A stretch of DNA of 64,000 nt from Simmondsia chinensis (GCA_018398585.1 JAGTTD010000008.1:24389172-24453171); one strand, 5' to 3'; counted from the first letter of the stretch, positions 1 through 11,348 are shown. A program made the numbers and translations. The notes: generated from the letters alone by a model not told the origin.

Positions 1-45
1 TTGATATAGATTTAAAATATTTTATTAAATCGTATGATGAAGTCT

Positions 46-160
46 ACAGTCTCTCTTCAGGGTAGCACCCTCAAGGGAGGAGGCTGAGTACATCCAACCC
101 CCTCCCAACCCTGCTTTTGCGGGAGTCTTCATAGCACTGGGACTGTTGTTGTATATGACG
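46..160 (+). mobile_element. SINE 3' part (Angio-domain type), 5'-truncated
   Basis: The segment contains the tail of an angiosperm SINE: a CTTCAGGGTAGCACCCT hairpin, a GAGTACATCC block, an accctgctttTGCGGGAG block and GCACTGGGACTGTTGTTG. The same blocks occur in the fuller copy at 55172-55431, where they follow a 5S rRNA-derived head. Here the 5S head is missing and the match starts just after the head-body junction. It is non-coding and presumably inactive. The right end is uncertain by about 10 bases. Confidence 0.75.
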
Positions 161-743
161 AAGAAGTTTGATTTGTCCAAATATTTAGATAAACAAAAAA
201 TTTTCGGAGTTCTGTTTTAAACACTTTTCTTTTTCACTGGAAAATCCGTAAAGAATATAGTAATTTTCAAGGTTCACTTTTGAAAGAAAAGAAAAGAAAT
301 GAAAAGCAGCTTTGCTTGGTTTTTGCCGCCTTTATTTTAAAGTTTGTTTGAACTTTCTTTTGTAGGAATGTCAATTATGTAACCAAAATATCATTTCATT
401 TTTGTATGATGAACATGATAATCCTTGCTCTTAGACTCTCTCATTAAAGAGAGATGCTAATCACTCTCCTCTCTGGACACTCACAACAGTCCCACTATAC
501 AACCTACTAGTTTGTTCATCTAGTGCTTTATATTTATTATAAGCATATAATCTATGTATACAATTCAATTACATTATAAAAATAATTATCTTATGCAATT
601 AAGGTATAAGAGTAAATTATATAATCTAGTGTTTTATGTTATGTTCGTGATGGAATTTTTAATTGTCCAATTGAGGGTTAGTTTAATTTGGATTAATAGA
701 TGAATTTTTATTGGGTTACTTGCATTTAACATGATTATGTTTG
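161..743. other. AT-rich stretch without a recognised feature
   Basis: I see no credible coding region or repeat boundary here. It is the left flank of block A. A 76-codon minus-strand frame overlapping 634-864 runs into the LTR and resembles no protein I know. Confidence 0.5.
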
Positions 744-1536
744 TGAACACTGATTTCGAATCCAAATGAAAAGACTCGAAATAAATGCACAAAATTAAAA
801 TTAAAGAATTGTATCGATAAATGTGTAGGTACAGTCTCTGTAATTTGGTTAATGTTGTTGACAATCAGACTTGGGTTCTTGACTGATGGCAAAGTACTTT
901 ATCTTAATTCAAGAACTGAACTTCAAGGGAATCAGGCACAAATTTGGCGTGCTTTTGTGACTACCTCCTGAATGACTTGGCTTTGGTAGAGAGAAAATGG
1001 AGAGAGAGCTCTTATCTCTCTTTTCTTCCTTTTTTTTTTTTTTTTTTTTTTTGTGTCTAAGTGGGTATGAATTGAAGCAAGAGGTCCTCTGTTTATTGAG
1101 AAAGGTTTTCCTAAACTTTGGGCCACGGGATACTTAGTAAGATCAAGTTCGAGTTACTTTAAAAAGCTTTATGAGCCTTTTTTTTTTTTACGTTAGACTT
1201 AAAACTGTATGGTTTTTGCCTTTGACTTGGCAGTCATCGTTTATTTTAGGTTCGACTTGGAAGTCTATGAATTTAAGGTTAGGCTTTAGGTTTGAAATGA
1301 GAGTCATTTGGCCTTTTTAGTTTGATTTTACAGCTATTAGGGCTTCGCGTTTTAATTAGAAGTCATTTTGGGCATAAGTTCGACTTGGCAGTCACTTTGG
1401 CTTTTTCAATTTATCTCAGAAGTCATTTTGGCTTAAATTAAATTTGGAAGTCGTTTGGGCTTAGACTTTTATTTGGCCCAATTTAAAATTTATAGACATA
1501 AAAATTTATAGATATTATAAAATTTTTATGTTTACA
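744..1536 (-). mobile_element. LTR of block A (B-type Ty3/gypsy)
   Basis: The segment aligns by eye with the LTRs at 6186-6616/14197-14572 and 48086-48931. Shared blocks include TGAACAC(T/C)GATTTCG at the left edge, the TTGGGTTCTTGACTGA region, the TACCTCCTG(A/G) block, GATACTTAGTAAG and the repeated 'gacttggcagtcat' phrases. Read on the minus strand it runs TG(T)...TTCA. A long T tract (1029-1052) lies in the middle. The TATA-like site of the 48 kb copy is degraded here. The non-coding sequence to its right is shared with 14573-17243, so this is a 3' LTR position. Confidence 0.75.
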
Positions 1537-2281
1537 AATTATAAGTCCGAATGCAACTTCGTACCTTAATGTCATGACTTGAATTCAAATTTAAAAAAAA
1601 AAAATTCCTTTTTTTATGAGGAAAAGTTTTTCTTTACCTCTTTTATGGCAATTTTTTTTACGGTAATTTTGTTTTAAACATAAAATAAAAAAAGCAAGGA
1701 TTTAGATAAATCCTGATATATCCCTGAATCTAATTGGTTAAGATCATACTTTATTCCAAACCCTTTTAAAAGACAGACTTGCAATCCATTAAGTACTTCT
1801 AAATCTACCAAATATTTGAAGAAAAAGAAAATTTGAGGGCTACCGCATCAAGCCGATCATAAAATTTGGTAATTGGCCAAGGAACTTTGTGCTTTTTTTT
1901 GTATATAAATGTTACAATAATTTAAGTATTTAGTGGTTGAAAATGAGAAACCTATGAATATGAAAATTTGTGAACATACATTAACCTTTAAAAGAACGAC
2001 CTTCTACTCAAATTTGTAGAATTTGTCTTGTTTTCTAGATTGGAGAGCAATTTGTCAATCGTCAATTATGAAAACACAGAAAATTTTCAGACAACTTAAA
2101 TCATGTTTTCCAAATAAAAATTTCGTTTCATTGACACTTAAAAATTTCATGAGGGTAAATTTAAGAAGAAACATTTATTGGGATTTGTTTTCGCAAAAAC
2201 ATGTTTTTATAAAATTCATGGCAGTGTACTTTTAGCAAGAGTTTTCATAAAAATCTGCTATTTCGCAAATAATATGTTTAC

Positions 2282-2324
<43 letters not shown>

Positions 2325-3300
2325 TTTTTTAAAGAAGCCCCTTTTTGTCATTCGACTTAAATCATGTTTTTATTAACACTTTTTTGTGCGTTTACTCAGG
2401 TGTAAAATTTTCAAACGGCAATGCGGAAAAGAAAGCGCCCTCTGACTTTCCTTCCACGCCTATCCACCACCCTCTTTAACATAATCGAACATAGAGCCTT
2501 ATCTTCCTGCGCTCCCTGCAATCAGTCAGGCCAATAGGTTTTTTTCCTTTGGGTTTTCTCAAGGATGAGATGAAAATTTGGAGAGTTAAGTATGAAATAA
2601 TGGAAAAAAGAAATTTCTTTTTTTAAAAAAAAAATTCCTTAAGAAGAAACCCTCAACCCAAATTTCATATCCCTGCTCATACTTGTCACTATCGTCTAGT
2701 AGACCGGCCTACCCACCCGATGAACCGACCCGTGAAGTTCTCCGGAGAAGTAAACGTCACTAGAACCCTAACATCGCCGGCCGGCGGATTCAGAATCGTG
2801 AAAATCGTGAAAGTGCAAGGCATTTTTGTGAGAAAACCGTCGTCTGGATTCGTATCTAACGCGAATGAGGTCGATTTAAACATAATTTCAGAGAAGTTTG
2901 AGTGTAAATTTGCGAAGAACTGATAGAAAATTTGCAACAAAAACCGCAAGAAAATGGGATTTGAGAGGAGAGAGTGAAGTGGAGCGTGTGAGGAGAGAGA
3001 AAGACGAGAGTTGGCACTTTCCTCTTTTTTTTCTCTTTTTTTTCTTGTTTTTGGTTGTGAATTTTTTTTTGTAGGTTTCTTTGTTTGGTCATTTTCTTTT
3101 GATGTTTTTTTTTTTTTTTTGGTGGTCATTTTTCATGAACCAGCAAAGCCGAATTTGCAGCCTCACCTCAATGTACCAAAAAAACCTAAGGATTAAAATT
3201 GTACAAAAGAAACTGGATTTACGCGAGCCACAATGCGATTTAATTTTTTGAAATACTTGCCAGTGGGGTAAAAGTAGGGGCACTCATCAATTTGAAAAAA
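1537..3300 (-). mobile_element. non-coding internal region of block A next to the 3' LTR
   Basis: This stretch is homologous to 14573-17243 in element B. Matching blocks are 1900-2230 with 15000-15330, 2330-2400 with 16400-16460, and 2640-2850 with 16600-16619 plus 17042-17243. It lies between the LTR and the PMD pseudogene in both copies, so it belongs to the retroelement rather than to the host. Several T- or TC-rich tracts occur (3000-3120). The short frames at 2689-3129 are low-complexity and overlap on both strands. I see no gene. Confidence 0.6.
2286..2321. repeat. (TA)n microsatellite
   Basis: About 18 TA units in a row. The related site in element B (near 15371) has no TA array and instead holds a LINE insertion. 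Confidence 0.95.
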
Positions 3301-3418
3301 GAGGAAAACGCACCTTTTTTTTCTTTTTTTTGTAATTTTTCAAATGTTCCGTCTTATGCCCTGAACTGTATATGCATTTAGTTTAAAATTTTTTCATTGA
3401 CCCCCCTTCCCCTCTTAT

Positions 3419-3885
3419 TTTTTTGAAACCTCAAGTTTTTGGTACACCGTTCATAGTTAACTCATATTGACCTTATCTGTCTTGGTTGACACTAGCATAT
3501 TTTACCCATTATTCAACCTCGAATGATCTTTCATGCACACGTCCATACATAGAGATGGAGCAAATTGGATGTTGCATTCTATATTTGTACACACGACCTT
3601 GTATGGAAATGGAGCACCATGGATAATTACGTCCTTTTTGATACCTCAAGTGTTTGGTGTATAATATACATTTGGTCTATTTTGGCTCCCAGTGTTTTAT
3701 TTACCCATTTTAGCCTCTACCCCTTTGGTTATTATTAGCATGATTTATCCGTCATCATCCTTGGATAATCCTACGTGTATATGCCCATACATAGAGATGG
3801 AACACATTGGATGTTGCATCCTATATTTGTGCACACACTCTTGTATGGAGACGGAGGACCCTGGATAATCGCATCCCCAATCCAT
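3419..3885. repeat. tandem duplication, unit about 240 bp, two copies
   Basis: Two adjacent units (about 3419-3640 and 3641-3885) share ACATAGAGATGGA, TTGGATGTTGCAT, CTATATTTGT, ACACAC and TTGTATGGA in the same order, with a similar 'cctcaagt.tttggt' opening. Divergence is clear, so the duplication is not recent. It sits between the non-coding internal part of block A and its PMD pseudogene. Function is unknown. Confidence 0.7.
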
Positions 3886-4004
3886 TTAAAGAAAAGCAAT
3901 CCAGATTTTCTCAAATGTTTATCATTTACCGACTATACATATAGATTATATACTCACATCTAAGTCCCGATTGCTATTCCATCCTTGATCCCTTTTTTTT
4001 TTTG

Positions 4005-5912
4005 TTATGTATAACCCGTAGTTTGCAAGGCTATACAATAGTTTATTTCAAGAAATGGATGGACGAGGAGAAAGAGTATCTCTCGATTGTAGAAAATGAA
4101 CAAGACAACCTGACTAGTGGACACAGGTTTGTCGTTCGTCAACCACTCACTAGTTATGGTTCCAAGAAGTGGACTTCCTTTGATGAGAGCAAGTTGCAGA
4201 TTGAATGGTCAAAATAGATTCCAAATGGGTAGGGAGTTGCTGACAGAGTCTTTTAGAGTTTCGCCTATGACAAAACCAAACTCACTGTTAAATTTCCAAT
4301 GCTAGGACGATGCAGCCTTAGTGGAGGTGTAAGGTGGGGCAATAACCTGTGGGTGAGAGGAGAATTTGGCTACATTCCAAAATATTGGAATTGGATAGAG
4401 GTGCTATTGTCTCGCTTTGAGGAAGCTTTGATGAGAGCACGAATTTTTAATCTTGTTATTGTTTTGCAAGCATAATGCATGCCTTTTGTGAGTGTAGGTG
4501 TCCTAAAATCAACACACTCCATACTTAGGCGGAAGAGATGTCAGTCTCGCGATGGGATTTTTATCGACTTGCTGCCTCCTTGATTCTGGATGGATATACA
4601 ACAAGACTATGCCTAGTGCAAGTATTATGACGGGATAGGATGAAAAGGGTAAGAGATGTATTCCATAGCCTTGTGAGGCCTAATTTACTGCCCATTATTA
4701 GCTTAAAAAAAACAATGACGAGGTTGGTGCAGAAGCTTGGGTAGCATTCTGGCACAAAGGGTTGCGAACCTACCAAAAGTTTGATTGTCACAATTGTGTT
4801 GCAAAATCTCGGTCTAAATTGAATCTGAGCTGCCACATGTCAGCTGCTCAAGCTTGGATCAATGAGCAGACGTAAGTTTTCAATGATTTGAATGTCCCGA
4901 ATGACAAAAGATACGAGACTTATTTGGCAGCATTCCTCTCTTGCTGGTTGCGTGCATTCGTGCTTCCTGTTAATGGGAAACGAGAGATTCGGCCTGAAAC
5001 CGTCGTTATAGCCAGCCATATGGTGGTAGGTCAACAGTATAATCACATGGTCTTGATGCTTGCCTGTATTTATCGAGGTCTGAACTCTATTACAGAGTCT
5101 AAGAAGCCAGGCTGCGCCACCGTTTTCATTCAAGCTCACTATGTCTAGGCATGCCTTGCTTGTTATTTTGGCACCCATCAAGAATGGCCTGACGTGCCGC
5201 TTTGACCCTTAGTGGTACATTATGGCTGCTAAGCTCTATGAGGAAAATAAAGCTCACGAGCTCATTCTTGATGGAAACGTAATGAACTGTGAGGAAGTTA
5301 TTCTTAATCCTAATGGGATTCAAGGAATGAGAGATGATGACAGACTTAACGATGAGCATTTGACCTACCTCAAGTCTCTACGTTCGGCCTGCTTGCCAAT
5401 ACGTGTACAAAACATCTTCCATGTTGAGCTGTACAATCAGCACCATTTTAGCAGGTAGTTCGATTTCATCCAGAGCATCCCCAGAGCGTTGAAAGGTGAT
5501 GAAAACAGAGCCTCCTATGAATTGGCTAGGGAGTACTGGAAACAATGCCAGTGACAACGGGCTGATCAATCCAAGTAGCTCCAGTACAAGACAATTCAAG
5601 GACTGGTGGAAAGACGCTGGAGTTACGGACCTTATAGAAAATGTTGATGTTTTGGTCCAAAGTACGATGCCTGAATCGGGGAACTCCAGAAAAGGGCAGA
5701 GTTGAGATGCGCTCCCTAAAGATGTAAGCAAACCGGGGAAGGTAAAGCACATTTCTACCATTACTTTCTTTTACCACTAGTTACAACACTTTTTTTGGTT
5801 AACGCTTTCTAATTTCTAAACTCCCCTCCTCTTTTTTTGTAGGGCATTCAAAATTGTGGTGGCTAAAAGGGGCCCTAAATATTTCTTATCAATAAAAGGG
5901 CTACTCAGCCCG

Positions 5913-5973
<61 letters not shown>

Positions 5974-6185
5974 CGCATCCTCTCTTCAAATGACAACCTT
6001 AACGGCCAATAATAGCGATTTTGAAAGTGAATATGGAGTCTTTCTCTGAGAACTTTAGACACCAAAAGAAGGAAAAGAAAGCAAGTGGAAAAGTTATTAA
6101 GACAATGTGGTGGAAGATCCAGACACTGAGATGGTTGTCGATGAGAACGTGTTTGAAGGGCCGCCTAGCTCCTCAAATTTGCTTG
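4005..6185 (+). pseudogene. plant mobile domain (PMD, aminotransferase-like) pseudogene, block A copy
   Basis: Broken frames resemble the PMD family, found in host MAIN/MAIL proteins and in many plant retroelements and MULEs. The traces are EMSVSRWDFYRLAASLIL near 4537-4590, HGPS-like text up to 5150, and then a longer fragment at 5222-5458 containing LYEENKAHELILDG, RVQNIFHVELYNQHHFSR and a stop at the end. A run around 5496-5705 contains STRQFKDWWKDAG, typical of the PMD tail. Many in-frame stops and frameshifts occur. An intron (GT at 5742 to AG at 5842) is conserved with the second copy at 33782-33889. The copy ends abruptly at the LTR starting at 6186, losing the later exons present at 33.9-35.2 kb. 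It cannot encode a full protein. Confidence 0.65.
5913..5972. repeat. homopolymer of 60 cytosines
   Basis: An uninterrupted run of 60 C follows 'cccg' and ends at 'gcgcatcc'. The paralogous position at 33.9 kb has no such run, so it arose in this copy or is a sequencing or assembly artefact. Confidence 0.9.
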
Positions 6186-6849
6186 TGAACACCGATTTCG
6201 AAACAAAATGAAAAGATACAAAATAAATGCACAAAATTGCAATTAAATAATGTGTGGGTACAATATCTGTAATATGCTTTACAAAATAAAAGAAATAAAA
6301 GTTCTTTGATTTGATCTTCACAACTGTTGAACTTGGTTGAAGTTGTTGACGATTACACTTGGATTCTTGATTGAGGGCACGATACTTTATCTCAATTTAA
6401 GAATTGAATTTCAAGGGAATCGGACACAAATTTGGCATGCTTTTGTTACTACCTCCTGGTAGAGAGAGAATGGAGAGAGAGCCCTTATCTTTCTCTTTTC
6501 TTTAAATTTTTTTTTTTGTGTCTAAGTATGTATGATTTGAAGTAAGTGGCTCTCTATTTGTAGAGGAAGGGCCCCTGAACTTTGGGTCACAGGATACTTA
6601 GTAAGACCATGATTGAATTTTTTTTTTTTTAATTATAATTAGTGACATAGTCATGATACAAAGCAGGAAACTCGACCAAGCGATCCCTGAGTCAACTCGT
6701 AAAAAATGGGGACCAAAAAAGACAACCAAATAAACAGGAAGACAAGTAAGAACAAACAAAACACAAGTCTGAAACACGGCTAGGCAAGACATCAAAAACA
6801 TGACCATCCAAAAGACAGGAAGATGAGACAACGAAGCCATAACTCTATT

Positions 6850-8748
6850 GAAGCAAGGCACTCAGCGAAAGCGGATCAAAACCATCAAAATTTAGCCCTA
6901 ATCTTCTTCCCATCTCCAGTGTACGCTCCGCGTCAAGGATCCTGCCGGAATCTTTAACACTTTTTCCTTTTTTGCAACCTTTTCTTTCCTTTCATTCACC
7001 TCTTCTTCTTCCAATATTTGCAGGCTTAGGCAACTTCCTTGTACTGCTACCAAGTGACATCTCTTTAAGGAACTCTTGTAGGTCTCGCTTAGCTTGTTCT
7101 TTTTTCCAACTCTTTAGGGCTTTGCGGCCCCTTTTAGTGAGGCCAATGTTTTGGTCTTGATGTCTGGATCCCATTTTTCTCCTTCTCTCCCCAGCCTTGC
7201 GAGGCTGTTCCACACGTTGCATCAGAGTCATTTCCAAGGAATTTCCATCATCATACGAGTGGCTTTCTAAAGCAGCAGGCTCAAAACCCAGTGGAAATTT
7301 AGGTGCGTAGGACACCAACTCAATGTCACTTATAGTTTCTGTACCTTGGCTTCCTTGAGGAAACACCTGATCCTGGGGACCAGACGAACCGCCTCCACTA
7401 TCCACTACCCAGGGCAAGAGAAGTGTAGGATCTCAGTTGACACCAATTTTCTGAATGGGATCTACTGGCAGTTGGGATGCAAGTTGAGTAAAAGAATGAA
7501 AGATAGAAGACCATTGAGTTTGTGAATCCCAGGGCCATCTACCAATAAGATGACCATCAAGATGCAAAGCAATAAGGCCCAATCTTCGCTTATCGATCCT
7601 CACATCAAAATTTCAAAAGTTAGAGCGTGTTTACTGAAAAACCTCCTGCACAGGATGTACATCAGGAGGAAGAGGTCCAAAGGTGGTGCAGGCTAAATTG
7701 CTATCCCCCTAATCGAAAAGGTAGAGTTTGTTCCGTATTTATTCGAGCAGAAGCAGCGAAAGCGACTCCTTCGGGCGAGTAGTTGGGGATTAGTTCAGAA
7801 CTACCTTCTTTCACGAAGACCATTCTAGCTCCCCCATTTTACCCTACTTGAACCATCTGTTGTATAGTTGAAAGGGAGCTTGTGTTGATGAGGACCCTAG
7901 CCACGTCCACACATCTCATGGAAGATGTTCTGGAATCAATTCGAATGAACTTGCCCCAGATATTGGCAAATTCAGCAAAGCATTCCTTCGACCAGGATTG
8001 TGAAGGTAGACTATGAATTTAATCCACACTCGTCTACGCAGCATTCCAAAAGTTTGCCCAGAATATCGAATCATCCTCTTTAATTTCTGAAGTAGAAAAT
8101 GTTTCCGCAGCCCGAGGTAAGATTCTAAAGAATCAGCAGAATCACAGGTCAGGATGAAGGTATCTGAACTCACCCCTCTAGGGACCAGATCAAAGAGGTC
8201 GCTCTCCGTAAGGAATCTGAGGACATTATCAAGCGAGTCATCCTCGTAAGAGTGAGCAATCAGCGATTTGCTCAGCTAGGCCTCCACACGATTGTTTGAG
8301 ATAGCCTCCATAGTCTTGAGATTAGTTTGCCCTTTATCCACCCTGACCTGAGGCCTTGGGTTCGGATCATCAGGAGAATGTTGGTACCAGTGGCTTCCGT
8401 ACTTCCCTGACCATTAGAATGGTGAGTCCGCATATGAGCATGGTTCCGGTGAGAATTGGGGCAATACCCTCTTTGCTGATTAGCCCATTCAACCCTGAGC
8501 TTGTAGCCAACAACCCAGCAACCATTCATGCACGAAATTGCCTTCAAAGCCTCACTCCGGAGACGGAATTTGACAAAGCCATAGGAAAATCTCGAGCTAA
8601 CCCTTCTGTTTTGTGGGACAAAAGCATCATAGTTCGACCTAAACTCTTGAAAAATAGCTTTGAGCCATGAATTAGAAGTTCTCATTAGAATACCATCAAC
8701 AAAAATAGATACAGCCTCTTCATGGCATCTGTCGGTGGAGCGGAGAGA
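6850..8748 (-). pseudogene. LINE ORF1-like protein with N-terminal RRM
   Basis: The best-kept part (8272-8748) reads as an RNA-recognition motif: a SIFVDGIL strand (RNP2-like), then SRFSYGFVKFRLRSEA (RNP1-like) and YKLRVEWA. Removing the CACTA element and one AGA copy lets the frame continue upstream from 13611 as PPPPISSLRSTDR, so the true N-terminus lies in the 13.6-14.1 kb leader. Downstream, 7916-8173 resembles the DUF4283-like part of plant LINE ORF1 (RRRVWIKF). A basic segment follows at 6992-7417 with GLTKRGRKALKSWKKEQAK. The C-terminal motif ERTLEMGRRLGLNFDG lies near 6880-6950 in another frame. Frameshifts and stops separate these parts. Such proteins bind the element RNA in LINEs. 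Confidence 0.6.
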
Positions 8749-8766
8749 CACTACAAGAAAACTGGT

Positions 8767-8940
8767 CCTTAACGACCAAAAAAAAACCCCAGATTTTTTT
8801 TTGGTCGTTAAAAGTAAATGTTTAGTGCCTAGTTACGACGGGATTAAAAACCGTCGTTACAGGGTGGTACATGATGGGCTTTTAATGACGAGCACTAAAT
8901 ATGGTCGTTAATTCAACTCAGAAATCGTCGTTAATGGCCT
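8767..8940. repeat. left subterminal repeat array of the CACTA element
   Basis: Repeated short motifs in both orientations (TTAACGACCA, GGTCGTTAA, TTACGACGG, CCGTCGTTA, ATGACGAG, GTCGTTAAT). In CACTA elements such arrays bind the element-encoded DNA-binding protein. That role is known for the superfamily, not shown here. Confidence 0.85.
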
Positions 8941-9349
8941 CATCTATGCAATAAAGTTTTAATTAAAAATTAATATCAATTAATCGGTAAAAATTTGATA
9001 CTCCTTTTATAATTTGTTATTGTAACCTTTTTCTTAACTCTTTTCTAATATAACTTCTCTTCCCTCTATCCATACTATAATTCAAGTTTCGAGTATCAAA
9101 TAATACTCGAATTAGTATTTGACTCTATATTTGGTTCATTCGGTATATCCCAATTGTATTTAATGATTACTCTTTTAATATCTTTAAATATATTAAATAT
9201 TAATCAAAATGATGACTAATTAAGGTAAGAAAAAAATTTACACAATAACAAAATAATTTACCCAAAAACTATCTTCTACCCAAATTATAATCAAAAATAT
9301 TATTGAGTTATTTGAAAAAAACTCATGAATTTCTCTTCAACCAAGAAAT

Positions 9350-9665
9350 ATACTACTCCACCACCACCAGAAGCCCTAAATTGTGGGCCTGTGCTCGCCA
9401 CCGCTATCATCATTCACAAGCATCATCCGCCATTTCTCGTGGTCTGTCGTTCACCGTCGTCGTCCGTAATTCTCCGCCGTGGTCCTTCGCTCGCTGTGGC
9501 TCGTCACACGCCTTGGTGGTTCGCCATGGTCACAAGTGCTTCTCTATCTCTTCTCAGCCACACTCTCTCTTCATCTCAAGTTGCTCCATCGTTTTTCATG
9601 TCCCAAATCTATTCAACAACGTTGCTGCTCACTGAAGCCCTCCTCCTTGCTCACCCAACCTGATT
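9350..9665 (+). other. GC-richer exon-like island inside CACTA, possible captured host fragment
   Basis: About 300 bases are much richer in C and G than the surrounding AT-rich sequence and are open in two overlapping plus frames (9303-9635 and 9325-9663). Neither translation resembles a known protein; both are rich in Ser, His, Pro and Leu. A possible splice acceptor (ttttttttccag, about 12641-12652) lies 3 kb downstream. CACTA elements often carry captured exons, so this is a candidate only. Confidence 0.3.
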
Positions 9666-10406
9666 CGAGTTTTTTTTTAAAGGTAAATGACCTAAAATGA
9701 ACATTGATATGTTTGAAATTGCTTTTCTAGTGCGTAATTACTTATATGTTAGGATTTATTACTTTATAAAGACATTAATTTTGACATTGCTCTTGTTATT
9801 GACATTGTGAGTCGAATATTGTGCAAAATCTTTTCTTGTATTGTTGCTTAAATAGGGATTTTTGATTTTACAATTGTCATTTTTGTTCTCTGATTTTAAC
9901 TATAAACAACATATGTATTATATTGGTTCTTTATTGAATCCTTATATTTAACCTGATGTCGATTTGATTCATATAAGGTGCTGAAACATTTAATTGGGTA
10001 CATTTTTGAAACATCATACACATATAAGAATATAAAGCCTAATAAATAATTGATGAATTTTATTTATTATTAAGTGAGTTTAACATACCAATATGGAAGA
10101 CTGCTAGGTTATACATTCTGGTTTGACCATTGTAAGATTCAATGAGAAAACGAATCTGATTCTAAAAGAGAGGATCAGGTTGATGGATATAGATCTAATG
10201 ACTATTGATACTTATGAGACTAGTGAGACTAGAAATGAGAAGGGGGGCAAAAAAAAAAAAGTGACCTTGTTTTCTTGTTTATAATATATAATTTTGATGA
10301 CCCTTTTTCTTATAGTGTAAGCATGTCAAATTAGCTCATTGAATTTCAACACTGTATACAGTTGGAAGTTGCGTATACTAAAAATAAACATGGCTAATTC
10401 TTTAAA

Positions 10407-10620
10407 GAATGATGCTGTACACCACGAGAAAATAAGCACATGAAATGCCACAACTGAGATTCGAACCCTGCCCCTCACGCGTGATATGCAAAACTAATTA
10501 CCACTTGAGCTACAATCCCTTATGTGATTTTATTGCGTGAATTAAATAATTATTTTTTCTTATGATGGCGTCAGTCGTGCCCTTTCGCGTCCTTATTTTT
10601 TGTGGTGTATAGCATTACTC
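10407..10620. mobile_element. MITE with 9-bp TSD (Mutator-like) and tRNA-like core
   Basis: Inverted termini (GAATGATGCTGTACACCAC at left; complement of GTGGTGTATAGCATTACTC at right) run about 35 bases with some mismatches. A perfect 9-base duplication TTCTTTAAA lies at 10398-10406 and 10621-10629. A 9-bp TSD with fairly long inverted repeats points to a Mutator-type origin. The 214-base element has no coding capacity and is nested in CACTA. Its centre is tRNA-like on the minus strand. Confidence 0.85.
10446..10519 (-). other. tRNA-like sequence (decayed, A and B box)
   Basis: The minus strand starts GGGATTG and has an A-box-like TAGCTCAAGTGG and a B box GGTTCGAATCTC with spacing close to a tRNA. 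The acceptor stem does not pair properly and the anticodon arm is not clean, so it is not a functional tRNA gene. The A and B boxes could still recruit TFIIIC. It lies between the MITE inverted repeats. Confidence 0.6.
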
Positions 10621-10907
10621 TTCTTTAAATTGGTGGTTCACTTTTTCTTGGTTTTCTTTTATTGTGTTTCAATTAGCATGCCTTTAAGAATCTCCCTCTC
10701 TCTTATTTGATTAACTTTTGGTGCTGAGTTTTATTGCTATAATTTCTGGTCCGAAGTTGAAGGTATAGATCAACCCGTTGAAAGCACTTTATAAGCCTCA
10801 AGGCCACCTTCAAATGGTGATCAGGAAGGTCTGTTGCTACTACATGTTAGGCAATATGGCTAATGGTATTTCGACGCACTTGTTTATGCAATTCCTTTGC
10901 TTACAAG

Positions 10908-11340
10908 TAGGGGTGTTTTTGAGCCGAGCCGAGCCCGAGCCTGCCAGGATCGAGGCTCGGCTTAGCAAAAGCTCGGGCTCGGCTCGGCTCAGCCTAAGCT
11001 CGGTGAGCTTCAAATTAGGCTTGCAATATTTGGGCTCATTTAAGTTCAATATAGGCTCGTTTGGGCTCGTTTAAGCTCGGGCTCTGCTCATTTAGGCTCT
11101 AATATGGATACATTGGCAATATTTTAGTAAATATATCATATTAAAAAAAGCTCACTTGGGTTCATTTAGGCTCGGGAACCTACGAGCTCGAGCTTCAATA
11201 GGCTCGGGCTTAGCTTGATGAGCTAAACAAGCCGGCTCGGATTGGCTCGGGTCTAGCTCAAAGCGAGTCGAGCTTTTCGGGCTTTGTGATGAGCCGGCTC
11301 GCGAGGGCTCGTGAGCCGGCTTGGCTCATTTACACCCCTA
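10908..11340. mobile_element. hAT-type MITE with GC-rich palindromic core
   Basis: Inverted termini TAGGGGTGT...ACACCCCTA (10908 and ending 11340) are flanked by a perfect 8-base duplication CTTACAAG (10900-10907, 11341-11348). The 8-bp TSD and TAGGG-type ends fit the hAT superfamily. The 433-base interior is a dense patchwork of GAGCC, GGCTCG and GCTCGG units on both strands, able to fold extensively. Two frames across it are artefacts of that repetition. Confidence 0.9.
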
Positions 11341-11348
11341 CTTACAAG

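Noticed and set aside
2689..3196. 146-codon minus frame and overlapping plus frames
   Set aside because: Low-complexity Lys/Phe runs from T-rich and A-rich tracts, and the region is non-coding retroelement sequence shared with 17.0-17.2 kb.
6992..8751. Host RRM/SR splicing factor gene
   Set aside because: It lies within target duplications and a poly-A tail, and its C-terminal motif recurs in other LINE-like copies.
10446..10519. Functional tRNA gene
   Set aside because: Acceptor and anticodon stems do not pair and it lies in a MITE.
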